A stretch of DNA of 64,000 nucleotides from Lachnospiraceae bacterium. Its GTDB lineage: Bacteria; Bacteroidota; Bacteroidia; Bacteroidales; Muribaculaceae. The position numbers were made by a program, and so were the translations under genes. Of the stretch, positions 50,513 to 59,026 are shown piece after piece (the first letter of the stretch is position 1; every line of letters begins with the position of its first letter). Where the stretch lies: the NCBI GenBank assembly GCA_023663655.1, contig JAMPGZ010000002.1, positions 148,695 through 212,694 of the forward strand, in the 5' to 3' direction. Below the pieces are notes generated by a model. It did not search any database, was not told where the DNA came from, and saw only the letters and a list, made by a program, of their open reading frames with translations.

Positions 50513-50553
50513 CGCAATAAATGTGAGAGAAGTGTGATTTTTTTTGCAAAAAG

Positions 50554-50585
50554 TTTGGACATTTCAAAAAATACCCTTAACTTTG
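50554..50585 (+). promoter_or_regulatory. Promoter of the tRNA-Val pair
   Basis: TTTG (50554-50557), a 20-base spacer and TAACTTTG (50578-50585), with the first tRNA starting 21 bp downstream. Confidence 0.78.
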
Positions 50586-50606
50586 CATCGCTTTTACGAA
50601 GAACAC

Positions 50607-50684
50607 GGGCGTTTAGCTCAGCTGGTTCAGAGCATCTGCCTTACAAGCAGAGGGTCGGGGGTTCGAATCCCTCAACGCCCACCA
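50607..50684 (+). tRNA. tRNA-Val (anticodon TAC), CCA encoded
   Basis: A complete cloverleaf: acceptor GGGCGTT / AACGCCC, D-arm GCTC...GAGC, anticodon stem TCTGC / GCAGA with loop CTTACAA (anticodon TAC, reading GUA and other valine codons), T-loop TTCGAAT. The 3' end ACCA is encoded. Confidence 0.96.
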
Positions 50685-50723
50685 AAATACAGATTCCTGT
50701 TCTTCGTGAAGCAACCGACTTTC

Positions 50724-50798
50724 GGGCGTTTAGCTCAGCTGGTTCAGAGCATCTGCCTTACAAGCAGAGGGTCGGGGGTTCGAATCCCTCAACGCCCA
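50724..50798 (+). tRNA. tRNA-Val (anticodon TAC), CCA not encoded
   Basis: Identical over all 75 bases to the tRNA 117 bp upstream, but followed by CTC instead of CCA, so CCA must be added by the tRNA nucleotidyltransferase. Probably cut from one precursor with the first copy, since no terminator lies in the 39 bp between. Confidence 0.95.
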
Positions 50799-50804
50799 CT
50801 CAAG

Positions 50805-50833
50805 AAGCTTTCCATCACGGAAAGCTTTTTTTA
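50805..50833 (+). terminator. Intrinsic terminator of the tRNA-Val pair
   Basis: AAGCTTTCC (50805-50813) pairs with GGAAAGCTT (50819-50827), loop ATCAC, followed by five T. Confidence 0.87.
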
Positions 50834-50901
50834 TGCCCGTCAGAAATGTGCGGCAACCCCGCAATCCCCTCCCTAAAGGTCAGTATATTCCCATAAAAGC
50901 A

Positions 50902-50937
50902 GTCAAGCAGGATTGCGGTGAACGCATCCTGCCTGAC
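50902..50937 (-). terminator. Terminator-like hairpin after the fructan susD
   Basis: GTCA-GCAGGAT-GCG pairs across 50902-50937 with one mismatch and one bulge; on the minus strand TGCTTTTAT follows. It lies 66 bp beyond the susD stop. Confidence 0.65.
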
Positions 50938-51002
50938 CTTCCAATACAATCTTTCTAACCTAACCTAACCTTTTATATCGTTTATATCGTTTCGTGTATT
51001 GC

Positions 51003-52745
51003 TTAATTGTATCCTTTGTTCTGCACGTATAGCCCGGGCACGTAGTAAAGCTGATTATAGGGAATGGGATAGAACTCATTCTTTCCGGGGGTATAATGAG
51101 CGTCCTGATAATATTGTCCGTACCTTACGCCATCATAGCTTGCATCTTTTTCTTTTTCAAAGTAGGCGTTAAGGACTGTCGATGCGATGCCCCAGCGGCG
51201 CAGGTCGAAGTAGCGGCTGCTCTCCATCGCCATTTCAAGGCGGCGTTCCCAACGCAGACGTGTGCGCGCTTTATCCTTGTCGCTGAAGTCGGATGCTGAA
51301 TAGAGGGCTATCTCGCAATAATCCTTGGCATATTTTATATGCTTGTCGATGGAATTGGCGGCACGGTTGCGGATGTCGTTGATGATGCTTCTTGCCTCTT
51401 CAAGTTCTCCGAGCTCAATCAGAGCCTCGGCGCGCATGAGCATCACGTCGGTATAGCGGAACACGTAGTCGTTCATTGCGAAAGCCTGCCATGAGCCTTC
51501 AAAGGTTTCGCCCTTGCTCGGCTGCGGCACCTCCTTCAGTGATGTATAGAAGCCGTAGGTGTTGGGGGTGCGTGAGTTCAGGGTGGTCATCTCATATTTT
51601 TTGTCTGACTCATATTTGTAGGGGAAAGTAGGCATACCTACTGTGTGGAACAGGCGCGGATCCCATTTCTGCGCGGATGTAGCGCCGTTGACGGGGTAAT
51701 CGTCGGTTGTGTCGTAGTCGTCAAATAATGGAAGCCCGTTGCGGGTCTTGTAGGCATTCACGAGATCCTGTGAAGGCTTGTGGAAGTCCCATCCGCATGA
51801 CCACATTCCCCAGCAGCCGTTGAGTGTGTTTGACCAGTTGGCACGACCGAAACGCGTGTTGTCCTCAGTGTATTGTGATGTCTGCACGGCAAACACCGAT
51901 TCGGAGCTGTTCTTGTATTCAGGGAGGAATATGTCGCCGAAATCAGCGAGGTAATCATATCGGGAATCCTTTACCACTTTGGTGTATTCGACAACCTTCT
52001 TCATGTAGTCCTCATTGATGAACTCCACACCATCGGTAGCTTCATATCCGTCGCCCCATGCAAGGGTGAGGTAGCACTTGGCGAGATATGCCGCCGCTGC
52101 GACTTTATTGGCGCGGCCTCCACCGTCCGTCACCTCTTCGGGCAGGGCATTATAGGCGAGCTCAAATTCGTGGATCACTTTTCCGAACAGTTCCTCGTAG
52201 GAATATTCATTGTTGGGAGTCTGTTCCTGAGTGCTGTTTTTGAACACCTCTTCATCGACCCATGGAATCTGACGGAACATGGTGAGGAGCTTGAAGTAGC
52301 TGTGACCGCGCAGGAAGTGCACTTCGCCCACGCGTTGAGCCGCGGTCTCTTCGCCGAGGACTTTCTCGCCCGACTGTTCAAGGGCAACCAAAGCCCTGTT
52401 GCAACGCGAGATGTTGCAGTAAAGACGATACCACAGCTCGTCAAGCTCACCCGGAGTGGAGGTCAGCGTTGACCATATCTCCATGGGGTGATATCCGGTG
52501 TCGGTCGTTCCACCGCCACCTTTCAGGCAGTCGTCGGAACTAAGGTCGCCATAAGGCCATAGATTGAACGGATAGGAATACCAGCAGTCGCCAAGCGACG
52601 CGTAGGCTGCGTTCACCATTTTTTCGGGCTGAGAATAGGCGAGGTCGCCATCGACAACTCCTGTGGGTGGCACGTCGATAAAATCGTCACACGCCGCCAT
52701 GCCCAGTGTAAATACGGAAAGAAGAAATATCTTGATCGATTTCAT
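51003..52745 (-). CDS. SusD-family glycan-binding lipoprotein (fructan PUL)
   Basis: A 580-residue outer-membrane lipoprotein, lipobox MAAC followed by DDFIDVPPTG. Typical SusD features: helical TPR core (YCNISRCNRALVALE, GEVHFLRGHSYFKLLTMFRQIPWV), YTDVMLMRAEALIELGELEEARSIINDIRNRA and the terminal RLRWERRLEMAMESSRYFDLRRWG. It follows the second susC by 18 bp on the minus strand. The PUL context (GH32, fructokinase) points to fructo-oligosaccharides or levan/inulin as the ligand. Confidence 0.94.
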   Translation of the reverse strand: MKSIKIFLLSVFTLGMAACDDFIDVPPTGVVDGDLAYSQPEKMVNAAYASLGDCWYSYPFNLWPYGDLSSDDCLKGGGGTTDTGYHPMEIWSTLTSTPGELDELWYRLYCNISRCNRALVALEQSGEKVLGEETAAQRVGEVHFLRGHSYFKLLTMFRQIPWVDEEVFKNSTQEQTPNNEYSYEELFGKVIHEFELAYNALPEEVTDGGGRANKVAAAAYLAKCYLTLAWGDGYEATDGVEFINEDYMKKVVEYTKVVKDSRYDYLADFGDIFLPEYKNSSESVFAVQTSQYTEDNTRFGRANWSNTLNGCWGMWSCGWDFHKPSQDLVNAYKTRNGLPLFDDYDTTDDYPVNGATSAQKWDPRLFHTVGMPTFPYKYESDKKYEMTTLNSRTPNTYGFYTSLKEVPQPSKGETFEGSWQAFAMNDYVFRYTDVMLMRAEALIELGELEEARSIINDIRNRAANSIDKHIKYAKDYCEIALYSASDFSDKDKARTRLRWERRLEMAMESSRYFDLRRWGIASTVLNAYFEKEKDASYDGVRYGQYYQDAHYTPGKNEFYPIPYNQLYYVPGLYVQNKGYN

Positions 52746-52763
52746 GATTTTTAATTTTTAGGG

Positions 52764-55700
52764 TTAGAAGTCAACTTGCACACCGAATGAAACCGATGTG
52801 GGGATCGGGTATGCCCAATTAGGATTCTCCGGATCGGTGCAGGTGAGGCTGCTGCTTTTTATTGTGAGCAGGTTCTGCCCTGAAACGTAAACGCGGGCTT
52901 TGCTCATGCGGAGCTTGGAGAGTGCTTTCGACGGCAGGTTGTAGCCCACCTGAAGAGTGCGGAGCTTGGCGTAGGAACCGTTTTCGACGAAATATGATGA
53001 TGTGCGTCCTTCGTCACCCTTGTTGTTGGTGGTGAGCATCGGGATGGTTGAGGAAGAGTTCACATCGGGCAACCACGCGTCGAGCACACGCACGCCTTTA
53101 TTGCTGCCGGCATCGGTCACGCTCCAGAAGTCATTCTGGAATTTCTGATTGTTATATACGTCTTGTCCGAGGATGCCTTGCCAGAACATTTGGAAGTCGA
53201 AGTTTTTGTAGGTCAATTCCAGATTGAAACCGAAAGAGAGGTCGGGCACGGGATTGAAGATCCAAGTCTGGTCGTCGGGAGTGATTCTGCCGTCCTTGTT
53301 GATGTCGGCATACTTCATGCCTCCCACGCGGGCATTGTCCTGACCGGAAGCATTCACCTCTTCCTGGGATTGGAACAACCCGTCAAACACATATCCCACG
53401 ATTGATCCATAGGGGCGTTTTGCCTGGACGAGATTCTCGGTAGTGGTGTGGGCGTATGAACCGGTGGTTGTAGCCGGAAGATATGTGACTTTGTTGCGGA
53501 AGAAGTCGAGATTGAGCGATGCCCGGTATCCGAGACCGCAGGCGAGCTCATCGCGCCATCCTACCTGAAATTCCATACCCCAGTTGCGCAGCGAGGGACC
53601 GTTGAGCCATGAGGCGCCGCCTTCGCCCATCGAGCCGAGATAAGCCGGAGTTATGAGCATATCCTTGACATCCTTGATGTAGGCATCGACTGATCCGGTG
53701 AGGCGGTTCTTGAACATACCGAAGTCCACGCCGGCATTGTACTGAATGGTGGTCTCCCATTTCAGGTTGGGGTTGGCAGTCTGGCTTGCGTAGTAGCCCG
53801 AGGGGAATATTCCGCTCTGCTGGAGCAGGAGGTCATAGGCTGTCGAGGTCACGCGGTCGCTGCCGTAGTCGGCTACATAGAGAGCGTAGCGAGCAGTGTT
53901 GGAGATCGCCTGATTACCGGTTTTACCCCATGACAGGCGCAATTTCAGGTCGTCAAGCCAATTCTTTTTTATGTTCTCTGAGATGCGGTATCCGAGCGTG
54001 GCGGCAGGGAATGTACCGTAGCGGTTGTTGCTGCCGAATCGCGAAGAGCCGTCATGGCGTATGGTGAAAGAGGCGAGCAGGGTGTTCTTCCAGTTATAGT
54101 CAATCTTGCCGAAGAATGACACGAGAGCGTATGCCGACTTGTTGCCGGTGGCGCGTTCGATGCCCGATGATGCGTCGGGATACATATAGTCGGGTGTCTC
54201 TATATCGTAATTCTCATTGTAGCCTGAGAAGTCGATACGGCTCTGGCGGAACATCTCCATACCGGCGAGAACGGTGAAGGCATGGTCATTTTTGAGCGTG
54301 AAATTATAGTTGGCGGTGTTGGTCCACGTCCATTTTGAATCGTTAGCCTGAGAGAGCGTGGTGGAGTTGGTGTCGTTGTTTACGATATCGCTGTTGAAAG
54401 TGTAATTGTAGGAATGGATGAATGCAGCATCGTAATCAAGACCGAAGTTGGACCGCAGCACAAGTCCTTTCAGCGGCTTTATGTCGATATAGGCATTGCC
54501 AAACAGTCGCCATACCTTGAGAGCGTTGTCGCGGTTGAACGCGAGCTCGCGCAATGGGTTCTGACGGTCAGCCATGCTGCCGACGGGTCCGCCGTAAGTA
54601 GTACCGTCGATTTCAAATACAGGCACTGACGACGGCATTTTCAGGGCATTCTCCAGCGGCTGCATATCAACCTGGTCAGTATAGGTGAGTGTGAAGTTTT
54701 CTCCCACCGACACCACCGGCGATATGTTGAATGACGAGTTGATGCGCGCCGATATGTTTTCAAAGTTGGTGTATTTAAGAATACCGTCGTTTTTGCGGTA
54801 ACCGAGCGAGAACAGCACCGTGCTCTTGTCGGTAGCGGTCGATACTGACGCGTCATAGCTCTGTGAAAATCCGGTGCGTGAGATTTCGTCAAGCCAGTCG
54901 GTGTCGGACATCAGCATCGTCTTTTTTGAATTTATGAATCCGTCATATTGTCCGTTGACGGTATAATTTCTGTATTCACCCGTGGCTATGTCATATACCG
55001 AAATGGGGTAGCCTGTAGGAGCGTTTAGGTTCAGTCCGTAGCTTGAAGCGTAGGCTACCGGATCGATTCCGTCATTGAGCGCCGCCTGAGCCATCGCAGT
55101 GGCATATTCGGGGGTATTGAGGAGTTTCATTTTGGACTGTGAGGAATAGAACTGGGCTGTGAGATTAGCCGAGAAGCTCACGTTGACTTTTTTATCAGCT
55201 CCCGATGCTTTTCCTTTCTTGGTGGTGATGATGATCACACCGTTGGCTGCGCGAGAACCGTATATTGAAGCGGATGCGGCGTCTTTAAGCACCTGCATGC
55301 TTTCAATATCGTTCATGTTTAGGGAATTGAGGGTGGCTGTAGTTGGCACCCCGTCGATTACGAACAGCGGATCCTGAGATGCGTTGAACGATCCGATACC
55401 GCGAATACGCACAGAACCTGTTCCGCTTGGCGATCCATTTGCCGTTACGGTCATTCCCGGCACCTTTCCCTGCAATGCCCTCATGGGGTCGGTGTCGGCT
55501 GATGTTTCAAATGTTTTTGTCGACACGACAGACACTGAACCGGTGAGGTCGGCTTTCTTCATGGTCTGGTAACCAACCACCACCACTTCGTCAAGCAGTT
55601 CGGAGTCTTCGTCGAGGGATACCTCCATTTCGGGCTCTGCCTTGACAGTTTTTGACTTATATCCCACATAGGATATGATGAGGTTGGAGCCGTCAGGAAC

Positions 55701-55892
55701 CGTTATTACGAAATTCCCATCGAAGTCGGTGGCTACGCCGGCTCCTCCTTTTACATCGGAAATAACGCTTGCCCCGATCAACGGCTCGCCGTCGGAGGCT
55801 GAAATAACGGTCCCATGCACAGTGAGATTCTGCGCTTGCGTAGTGATCGCTATCAGAAATAGCATCAACGCGCTGAGGATTGCTTTTTTCAT
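52764..55892 (-). CDS. SusC-family TonB-linked outer membrane transporter (fructan PUL)
   Basis: A 1042-residue outer-membrane transporter: signal peptide (LSALMLFLIAITTQAQ), carboxypeptidase-like domain (VHGTVISASDGEPLIGASV) near 23-100, SusC signature DEVVVVGYQTMKK, plug with VRIRGIGSFNASQDPLFVIDG and VLKDAASASIYGSRAANGV, and a barrel ending SFGVQVDF. It opens the susC-susD operon, whose promoter region shares sequence blocks with that of the GH32 gene. Expected cargo: fructo-oligosaccharides. Confidence 0.95.
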   Translation of the reverse strand: MKKAILSALMLFLIAITTQAQNLTVHGTVISASDGEPLIGASVISDVKGGAGVATDFDGNFVITVPDGSNLIISYVGYKSKTVKAEPEMEVSLDEDSELLDEVVVVGYQTMKKADLTGSVSVVSTKTFETSADTDPMRALQGKVPGMTVTANGSPSGTGSVRIRGIGSFNASQDPLFVIDGVPTTATLNSLNMNDIESMQVLKDAASASIYGSRAANGVIIITTKKGKASGADKKVNVSFSANLTAQFYSSQSKMKLLNTPEYATAMAQAALNDGIDPVAYASSYGLNLNAPTGYPISVYDIATGEYRNYTVNGQYDGFINSKKTMLMSDTDWLDEISRTGFSQSYDASVSTATDKSTVLFSLGYRKNDGILKYTNFENISARINSSFNISPVVSVGENFTLTYTDQVDMQPLENALKMPSSVPVFEIDGTTYGGPVGSMADRQNPLRELAFNRDNALKVWRLFGNAYIDIKPLKGLVLRSNFGLDYDAAFIHSYNYTFNSDIVNNDTNSTTLSQANDSKWTWTNTANYNFTLKNDHAFTVLAGMEMFRQSRIDFSGYNENYDIETPDYMYPDASSGIERATGNKSAYALVSFFGKIDYNWKNTLLASFTIRHDGSSRFGSNNRYGTFPAATLGYRISENIKKNWLDDLKLRLSWGKTGNQAISNTARYALYVADYGSDRVTSTAYDLLLQQSGIFPSGYYASQTANPNLKWETTIQYNAGVDFGMFKNRLTGSVDAYIKDVKDMLITPAYLGSMGEGGASWLNGPSLRNWGMEFQVGWRDELACGLGYRASLNLDFFRNKVTYLPATTTGSYAHTTTENLVQAKRPYGSIVGYVFDGLFQSQEEVNASGQDNARVGGMKYADINKDGRITPDDQTWIFNPVPDLSFGFNLELTYKNFDFQMFWQGILGQDVYNNQKFQNDFWSVTDAGSNKGVRVLDAWLPDVNSSSTIPMLTTNNKGDEGRTSSYFVENGSYAKLRTLQVGYNLPSKALSKLRMSKARVYVSGQNLLTIKSSSLTCTDPENPNWAYPIPTSVSFGVQVDF

Positions 55893-55961
55893 GTTATTTA
55901 ATTATTGGTTCTAAATTCTTCTGTCATTATCCGGCAACGTCTCGGAGAGCTGTTGCTGTGA

Positions 55962-55969
55962 CAAAGTTA
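55962..55969 (-). promoter_or_regulatory. -7 promoter element of the fructan susC
   Basis: TAACTTTG on the minus strand fits TAnnTTTG, 69 bp before the ATG. No -33 TTTG; the conserved block ending at 55983 occupies that position, as expected for an activator site. Confidence 0.55.
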
Positions 55970-55982
55970 TTAAAGTCCAATA

Positions 55983-56065
55983 GGCATAAATAGCACTGAT
56001 GTTGCATCGACGATTAAATTTTGGGCGATGCTCAAAATTTCATATATAATGCTTAAATTTTCATA
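55983..56065 (-). promoter_or_regulatory. Candidate HTCS operator of the fructan susC, shared with GH32
   Basis: Read on the minus strand: two direct repeats starting TATGAAA, exactly 21 bp apart (56065-56050 and 56044-56029, the second TATGAAATTTTGAGCA), then GCCCAAAATTTAATCG (56026-56011), then ATGCAACAT-nn-GTGCTA-nnn-ATGCC (56007-55983). All three types of block recur upstream of the GH32 gene at 58903-58957. AAATTTTG/CAAAATTT (56016-56023, 56033-56040) also form an inverted repeat. Confidence 0.65.
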
Positions 56066-56088
56066 GTTGAAGGGTGTTAAACACCCTC

Positions 56089-58833
56089 TTAATCCTTGAA
56101 TCCGAGCCTCGATCTCATCTCGGTCGGGGATTCGTCAAACATTTCCCGGAATACTCTTGTGAAGTAAGCCGGAGCTGAGAATCCTACCTCATAGGCGATC
56201 TCGCTGATTGATTTATCGGTCGTCGCCAGCATCTCGCGAGCTTTCGTCAATCGCATTTTACGTAATAGTTCTACGGGCGAATAGTTGGTAAGCGCTTTTA
56301 TTTTCCGATAGAATTGAGAGCGTCCGAGCCCTAATTTTGCCGCGAGTGTGTCGATGTTGAGATCGGGATCACCCATTTCCTTATTGACAAGAGTTGTAAA
56401 CCGAGAGTAGAAGTCATTGTCAATATCGGATAGCTGTGGCGCGGTTTTTCCTTCCGCCACATCCTTCCGGTCGTTCTTGATTCCACTCTCAGGCGTCCAT
56501 AGCGCCTTGATGCGTTTCCGGTTCTCGATGAGGTTGCCGCATCTCATGCGCAGCATGGCGCTGTTGAACGGCTTCGACAGATATCCGTCGGCTCCGCTCT
56601 CATAGCCTTGTATGCGCTGTTCGTCCATGCTGCAGGCGGTGAGCATAAGTACCGGAATGTGGGATGTGGTGATTTCGTTCTTTATGCGCCGGCAACACTC
56701 CAGTCCGTCCATGACGGGCATCATGACATCGCAAATGATGAGGTCGGGCACATATTTGGATGCGATTCTTATGCCCTCTTTGCCATTCTGCGCTTCGATT
56801 ATGCGGTATTCGGGTGAAAGCAGTTCCCGTATCATTTTCCTTATGTCGGGGTTGTCGTCAATCACCAGCATCAACGGCTTTTCTACATCGGTGTTGTTGA
56901 GGTCGAGCTCCACGTCGCCGAGTTCGAGATTGACATCCTGATTGGTTATGATGCGTGGTACGGCTGTGGTGTCGGCAGCGTTGTTGACGTGGCGTATGGG
57001 GAGCTTCACGGTGAATTTGCTCCCTTTCCCAAGGACGCTCTCGACATCGATGGATCCGTCGTGCAGTTCGACAAAAGCCTTGGCGAGTGACAGCCCGATT
57101 CCTGAACCGTTGGGGTGTACTTTGTCGACCTGATAGAAGCGGTCAAATATGTTTCCAAGATCCTCGACGGCTATTCCTTGTCCGGTGTCCTCGACCGAGA
57201 ATATGAGCCGGGACTCATCGCAGGAGCAAACGAAATGTATTTTTCCGTTGTCGGCGGTGTACTTGAATGCGTTGGACATGAGGTTGAAGAACACACGCTC
57301 GATTTTCTCGGTGTCAATAGCCAGTGTGGTCTCATGATCGATTGAAATGTCGATGGTGAGCTTGATTTCCCGCTTGCGTGCTATTTCCGTAAACGATTCG
57401 GTCCAGTCATTGATGAGGTCGGCAATGTGCACTTCGGTCAGGTTCACTTGCAGCTTGCCGTTTTCATATTTCCTGAAGTCGAGAATCTGATTTATCAACC
57501 TCTTGAGTATCTTCACATTCTTGTTGGCTATCTTCATCAGCGCATGGTGCTGTGGTGTGAGATAGTCGGCGGCGGCGAGCTGTTCCACCGGTTCGGCGAT
57601 CAGAGTCAACGGAGTGCGCAGATCGTGGGATACGTTGGTGAAAAACACGAGTTTGGATTGTGTCGCTGCTTCAAGCTGTTCGTTGAGAGTTTTTTCGGTG
57701 TCGCGTTGCTGTGCAAGGAGTTTGTTTTGCTCCACGAGAATCTTCTGGTGTCTCTTGTGGAGCCAGAAAGCCCTCAGGACGGTGAACAGGAACCCGAACA
57801 GCAAAACCACAATGGCTATTGCGGCGTAGAAGAGAGTGGTCTGGGCTGAATGTTTGCTCCAGTAATCGTCGACCTGCGATTTGAGCAGTTTTATTTTTGC
57901 GGTTTCCTCTTTCAGTGATTCGTTTTGCAGCAGCAGTATGTCGGCGTTGGACTTGTCGACGGCTGAGGATGCGGGCAGGCATACTTCCTTTTTGTAGGGC
58001 TTTCCTTCAAGTATAGCCAATGCCGTGCGAATCAATTGATAGCCCTCGGTAGGGTATAGGAATGTGGCATCGATATCCCCGTCGGCAACCGCCTTTATCC
58101 CGATTTCCGGCGCTGCGTCAATGCCGATCACCTTCACCGGAATGCCACGTTTTTTTGCTGTTTCCGATGCGGCTATCGCCATGCGGTCGTTGTGGGCGTA
58201 TATCAGGTCTATGTCAGGATATATGCTGAGGAGCGAGTCGGCTACTTTTGCCGCGTCCTCATAGTTCCAGTTGCCATGACTTGATCCGGCTATAGTCATG
58301 CCGACGCGCGCAGCCTCGTCGTGGAATCCGTTGTGGCGTTCAATCGCCGGAGTTGAGCCCGCTAATCCGCAGATCTCAATTATTTTCCCATTTTCACCCA
58401 CAAGATTGGCGGCATATTGTGCGGCAGACTTGCCGATGCCGTAATTGTCGACCCCCTGCAGCGCGGTGTATGTGTCGCCGTTGATGTTGCGGTCGAAAAC
58501 AATGACCGGAATCCCCGATTCGTAGACCTGTTTAATCACGGGGGTTATTGCATCGGCTTCATTGGGTGCGGCTATTATTATGTCGAAACCGTTGTCGACG
58601 AAGTAGCGAATGTCGGCTATCTGCTTTTCATTGCTGTCGTCGGCAGAGCGTATTTCCACTTCAGCTTCCGGATGGAACATAATCTCACGATTTATCTCAT
58701 CGTTCATTTTCCGCCGCCAGTCATCCTGGCTGCATTGTGAAATCCCGATGCGATATTGTTTCTCCTCGCGGCACCCCGCCAAGGGAATCAGCAAGAGAAT
58801 TGCCGACAGACATGATATGATCCTGTTCATCAT
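56089..58833 (-). CDS. Hybrid two-component system regulator (HTCS) with LacI-like periplasmic sugar sensor
   Basis: A 914-residue membrane regulator. Lipobox-like LAGC at the N-terminus, then a periplasmic-binding-protein domain (about 25-310; RIGISQCSQDDWRRKMNDEI, PVIVFDRNINGD, IYAHNDRMAIAASETAKKRG), one membrane helix (LFYAAIAIVVLLFGFLFTVL), histidine kinase (H-box NVSHDLRTPLTLI; GSGIGLSLAKA), receiver domain (LVIDDNPDIRK, phospho-Asp in ICDVMMPVMDG) and AraC helix-turn-helix. This design, not the propeller type, is known from the fructose-sensing BT1754 of B. thetaiotaomicron, and the GH32/fructokinase context agrees. It is transcribed away from the GH32 gene and towards susC, which has its own promoter. 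Confidence 0.93.
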   Translation of the reverse strand: MMNRIISCLSAILLLIPLAGCREEKQYRIGISQCSQDDWRRKMNDEINREIMFHPEAEVEIRSADDSNEKQIADIRYFVDNGFDIIIAAPNEADAITPVIKQVYESGIPVIVFDRNINGDTYTALQGVDNYGIGKSAAQYAANLVGENGKIIEICGLAGSTPAIERHNGFHDEAARVGMTIAGSSHGNWNYEDAAKVADSLLSIYPDIDLIYAHNDRMAIAASETAKKRGIPVKVIGIDAAPEIGIKAVADGDIDATFLYPTEGYQLIRTALAILEGKPYKKEVCLPASSAVDKSNADILLLQNESLKEETAKIKLLKSQVDDYWSKHSAQTTLFYAAIAIVVLLFGFLFTVLRAFWLHKRHQKILVEQNKLLAQQRDTEKTLNEQLEAATQSKLVFFTNVSHDLRTPLTLIAEPVEQLAAADYLTPQHHALMKIANKNVKILKRLINQILDFRKYENGKLQVNLTEVHIADLINDWTESFTEIARKREIKLTIDISIDHETTLAIDTEKIERVFFNLMSNAFKYTADNGKIHFVCSCDESRLIFSVEDTGQGIAVEDLGNIFDRFYQVDKVHPNGSGIGLSLAKAFVELHDGSIDVESVLGKGSKFTVKLPIRHVNNAADTTAVPRIITNQDVNLELGDVELDLNNTDVEKPLMLVIDDNPDIRKMIRELLSPEYRIIEAQNGKEGIRIASKYVPDLIICDVMMPVMDGLECCRRIKNEITTSHIPVLMLTACSMDEQRIQGYESGADGYLSKPFNSAMLRMRCGNLIENRKRIKALWTPESGIKNDRKDVAEGKTAPQLSDIDNDFYSRFTTLVNKEMGDPDLNIDTLAAKLGLGRSQFYRKIKALTNYSPVELLRKMRLTKAREMLATTDKSISEIAYEVGFSAPAYFTRVFREMFDESPTEMRSRLGFKD

Positions 58834-58863
58834 TGGTTATAGACTCTTTAGGTTCAAGTGTCG

Positions 58864-58871
58864 CAAAGATA
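58864..58871 (-). promoter_or_regulatory. -7 promoter element of the fructan HTCS gene
   Basis: TATCTTTG on the minus strand fits TAnnTTTG, 30 bp before the HTCS ATG at 58833. Confidence 0.55.
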
Positions 58872-58902
58872 ATTATAATCTTATGAATAACAGAGCATTT
58901 GA

Positions 58903-58957
58903 TATGAAAAATTGAGCAATGCAACATTTGTGCTACTGAATGCCCAATTTTTAATAG
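58903..58957 (+). promoter_or_regulatory. Candidate HTCS operator of the GH32 operon, shared with susC
   Basis: TATGAAAAATTGAGCA (58903-58918), ATGCAACAT-nn-GTGCTA-nnnn-ATGCC (58919-58944) and GCCCAATTTTTAATAG (58942-58957) match three blocks upstream of the fructan susC, with the last two in exchanged order. They lie 20-75 bp upstream of the -7 element at 58978. Confidence 0.62.
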
Positions 58958-58977
58958 TGACTCTTTTTGTAAAGTCG

Positions 58978-58985
58978 TAGATTTG
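58978..58985 (+). promoter_or_regulatory. -7 promoter element of the GH32-permease-fructokinase operon
   Basis: TAGATTTG fits TAnnTTTG, 41 bp before the GH32 ATG at 59027. Confidence 0.5.
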
Positions 58986-59026
58986 CGATATAAATCACAA
59001 CCGAAAACAAAATACCATAAATCAAG

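Noticed and set aside
50544..50896. Open frames over the tRNA genes
   Set aside because: They repeat the same peptide twice because the two tRNA genes are identical; tRNA structure explains the DNA.
50953..50990. CTAACCTAACC and TTTATATCG short tandem motifs as a functional element
   Set aside because: Telomere-like appearance is coincidental; they are short, AT-rich and beside a susD gene end. Similar CCTAACCTA occurs in the leader of the first susC without further structure.
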